From Chloroflexota bacterium (GTDB lineage Bacteria > Chloroflexota > Dehalococcoidia > CAUJGQ01), in NCBI GenBank assembly GCA_963170165.1, contig CAUJGQ010000047.1, positions 1 through 64,000 of the forward strand: a DNA stretch of 64,000 nt. Reading direction: 5' to 3'. The notes beneath the pieces are model-generated. The model made no database searches, was not told the DNA's origin, and saw only the letters and a list, made by a program, of their open reading frames with translations. The number at the start of each line of letters is the position of its first letter. Position 1 is the stretch's first letter. This document shows positions 62,771 to 64,000 of this stretch, one piece after another. The position numbers and the translations under genes were made by a program.

Positions 62771-63049
62771 GTGCATCCAAATGAACTCAGACCGCTGTAT
62801 GGCCGCCGCTGCCGGGCTACCGTGCGGTGCGCGCCCTGCGGTGGCTACCACACCATCACCGGCACGCTGTCCCCGGCCAAACTCAAGGGAGACGTGGTGC
62901 TGGAAGGGCACACGTTGCCGGTATCGGACCTGATGAGCGTCAACGCGGAACAGCCAGTAGCACTGCGGACATCGTCGCTGGCCCGCGGCGTGCCATATCT
63001 GTGGCTGGCGTGGCTGCTACTGGTCTGGCTGTTGCTGCTGGCGCGCTAG
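62771..63049 (+). CDS. Small Cys-containing tail-anchored membrane protein
   Basis: A 92-residue protein with a GTG start and AGGTGG seven bases upstream. Residues 8-58 look like a small beta-barrel domain (RPLYGRRCRATVRCAPCGGY, ITGTL, VVLEGHTLPVSDLMSV) with three Cys in CRATVRCAPC; residues 74-91 are a single membrane helix (YLWLAWLLLVWLLLLA). Codon use is normal. It lies just before the cobalamin riboswitch. Family not recognised; the barrel could be Sm-like. Confidence 0.65.
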   Translation: MHPNELRPLYGRRCRATVRCAPCGGYHTITGTLSPAKLKGDVVLEGHTLPVSDLMSVNAEQPVALRTSSLARGVPYLWLAWLLLVWLLLLAR

Positions 63050-63059
63050 CTGCCTTTAC

Positions 63060-63190
63060 ATCAGCAGGTCTCCGGGCGATACTGGGCGCAATCGCATATG
63101 GCCGCGACGTGCAGGGGAAGACCGGTGCAAGACCGGCGCTGACGCGCAACTGTGACCCCTCTTGGGGAAGCCAGAGCACCTGCCGCGGAC
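63060..63190 (+). ncRNA. Cobalamin (B12) riboswitch
   Basis: P1 pairs GCAGGT (63064-63069) with ACCTGC (63178-63183). The core reads GGGGAAGACCGGTGCAAGAC, followed by CCGGCGCTGACGCGCAACTG and then TGACCCC; the B12 box is GGAAGCCAGAGCACCTGCC. These are the hallmark conserved blocks of this class. The compact size suggests a shortened peripheral domain. It precedes a B12-binding lipoprotein gene. Confidence 0.92.
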
Positions 63191-63239
63191 CTGGACCTGC
63201 GCCCCACCTCCGCGTGTGAGGAGGGCAGGAGACGGCCCC

Positions 63240-63273
63240 AACCCGCCGGATTCTGCCTCCCGGCGGGTTTGTT
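63240..63273 (+). terminator. Riboswitch-controlled intrinsic terminator
   Basis: AACCCGCCGG (63240-63249) pairs with CCGGCGGGTT (63260-63269) over a 10-base loop, then TTTGTTG. It lies between the cobalamin aptamer and the lipoprotein start, so B12 likely causes early termination. Confidence 0.75.
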
Positions 63274-63320
63274 GCTGGTCGGTCAGGCCGCGCCGTTCCG
63301 GCCGCAGGAGGCCGGCCGGT

Positions 63321-64000
63321 ATGTCCCGCCCACGACGTCTCGTCCCGTTGACGCTGCTCGTGCTCACGCTTGCACTGCTGGTGAGCTGTGCATCCGGCAG
63401 CGCCGGCACCGCCCAGATCAGCCCCGCCGCCGGCCGGCCGGCAGTGGCCACCCCAGCCGCCACACCGCCGCCGTTCCCGTTCACCCTCCACGGCACCGAC
63501 GGCAGTAGCGTCAAGTTGTCGAAGGCGCCAGAGCGGATCATCAGCCTGTCAGCGGGGTCAACCGAGACCCTGTTTGCCATCGGCGCCGGCAAGCAGGTCA
63601 TTGCCGCCGACCGTTTCTCGGACTTCCCCGAAGCAGTGAAGTCGCTGCCCAAGGTGGAGTACACCCGCCCTTCTGTGGAGTCGCTCGCCGCACACCGGCC
63701 CGACCTGATCCTGGGCGCCGGCCGGCACAAGGATATCGTGGCGGCCGTGCAGGATGCCGGGCTGCCGGTGGTGCTGCTGGAGGAGCCCGCTACCGTCGCC
63801 GGCGTGATTGAGCGCGTGCGGCTACTAGGCCAGGCTACCGGCCACCAGGCGGAAGCCGAACAACTCGCTACGGCCATGGACCGCCGCATCAAGGCCGTTA
63901 CGGACCGGCTGGCCGCTGCCGGGACTGGACCGCGCGTCTTCCATGAAGTGGCATTCTCAACCGGCATCTTCAGCGCCACATCAAAGTCCTTTGTCGGCGA
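63321..64000 (+). CDS. B12-binding periplasmic/lipoprotein component of an ABC importer (partial)
   Basis: The 3' end runs off the window; 226 complete codons are seen. The signal peptide ends in the lipobox LVSC (Cys23). A Pro/Ala linker (28-50) leads to the class-III substrate-binding fold (BtuF/FhuD type): ERIISLSAGSTETLFAIGAG, EYTRPSVESLAAHRPDLI and LPVVLLEEPATVAGVIERVR. CAGGAGG precedes the ATG. Placement behind a cobalamin riboswitch makes a corrinoid the likely ligand. Permease and ATPase genes should follow. Confidence 0.88.
   Translation, partial: MSRPRRLVPLTLLVLTLALLVSCASGSAGTAQISPAAGRPAVATPAATPPPFPFTLHGTDGSSVKLSKAPERIISLSAGSTETLFAIGAGKQVIAADRFSDFPEAVKSLPKVEYTRPSVESLAAHRPDLILGAGRHKDIVAAVQDAGLPVVLLEEPATVAGVIERVRLLGQATGHQAEAEQLATAMDRRIKAVTDRLAAAGTGPRVFHEVAFSTGIFSATSKSFVG

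Noticed and set aside
1-64000. tRNA/rRNA genes, CRISPR arrays, insertion sequences, prophage
   Set aside because: No T-arm signatures, regularly spaced repeats, transposase/integrase or phage proteins were found on reading both strands.

Overview
The window is dense, GC-rich bacterial chromosome (third codon positions almost all G or C) with short intergenic gaps and frequent 1-14 base gene overlaps. No tRNA, rRNA, insertion sequence, prophage or CRISPR array was seen. The gene mix (LuxC/LuxE-like pair, DUF1800 + DUF1501 pair, DUF3105, PAC2, Memo, YyaL/DUF255, CaiB transferases, 2-hydroxyacid dehydrogenases, many secreted SH3/CAP/cupredoxin proteins) suggests a Chloroflexota bacterium, perhaps near Thermomicrobia. 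That placement is inference from gene content, not from a marker phylogeny.

Layout. 0-12.7 kb: secreted SH3 protein; acyl-protein synthetase (luxE-like) and acyl-CoA reductase (luxC-like); triple-domain cupredoxin; polysaccharide deacetylase; rlmD-maf; CAP protein; GntR regulator with a likely autoregulatory operator; large alpha/beta hydrolase; acyl-CoA dehydrogenase. 12.8-18.8 kb: HAMP membrane protein, uracil-DNA glycosylase with a coupled 46-residue membrane protein, rsfS, ndk, tsaE-tsaB, phosphodiesterase, 7-TM protein. 18.9-31.2 kb: 2-hydroxyacid dehydrogenase, YyaL protein, diguanylate cyclase, hsp20-lon, beta-lactamase-like hydrolase, aminoglycoside-phosphotransferase-like kinase, and terC behind a yybP-ykoY manganese riboswitch. 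31.2-40.5 kb: gyrA, class-I glutamine-amidotransferase-like hydrolase with a palindromic operator, TPR protein, P-loop kinase, DUF3105 protein, leucyl aminopeptidase, lipoprotein, membrane-anchored protein. 40.5-48.8 kb: M20 peptidase and a CoA-thioester cluster (enoyl-CoA hydratase, two CaiB transferases, SDR) with a GT-C membrane protein and a flavin reductase. 49-64 kb: PAC2, Memo, a duplicated-repeat protein of unknown family, DUF1800/DUF1501, membrane glycosyltransferase-like protein, second 2-hydroxyacid dehydrogenase, thioredoxin-like and BsuPI-domain proteins, M20 peptidase, a probable selenoprotein, LuxR regulator, sugar epimerase, small Cys-rich membrane protein, and a cobalamin riboswitch ahead of a B12-binding lipoprotein cut by the window end.

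Most notable: (1) an AhpD/carboxymuconolactone-decarboxylase-like gene at 60563-61111 whose second active-site Cys codon is an in-frame TGA followed by a bacterial-type SECIS hairpin, i.e. a likely CxxU selenoprotein; (2) at least five genes, on both strands, with a -10 hexamer exactly six bases before the start codon and no usable Shine-Dalgarno, implying leaderless mRNAs; (3) a secreted protein with three successive complete type-1-copper ligand sets; (4) luxC/luxE homologues without luciferase genes; (5) two metal/cofactor riboswitches; (6) a perfect 16-bp palindrome filling a -35/-10 spacer; (7) a two-copy His-rich repeat protein of unrecognised family.
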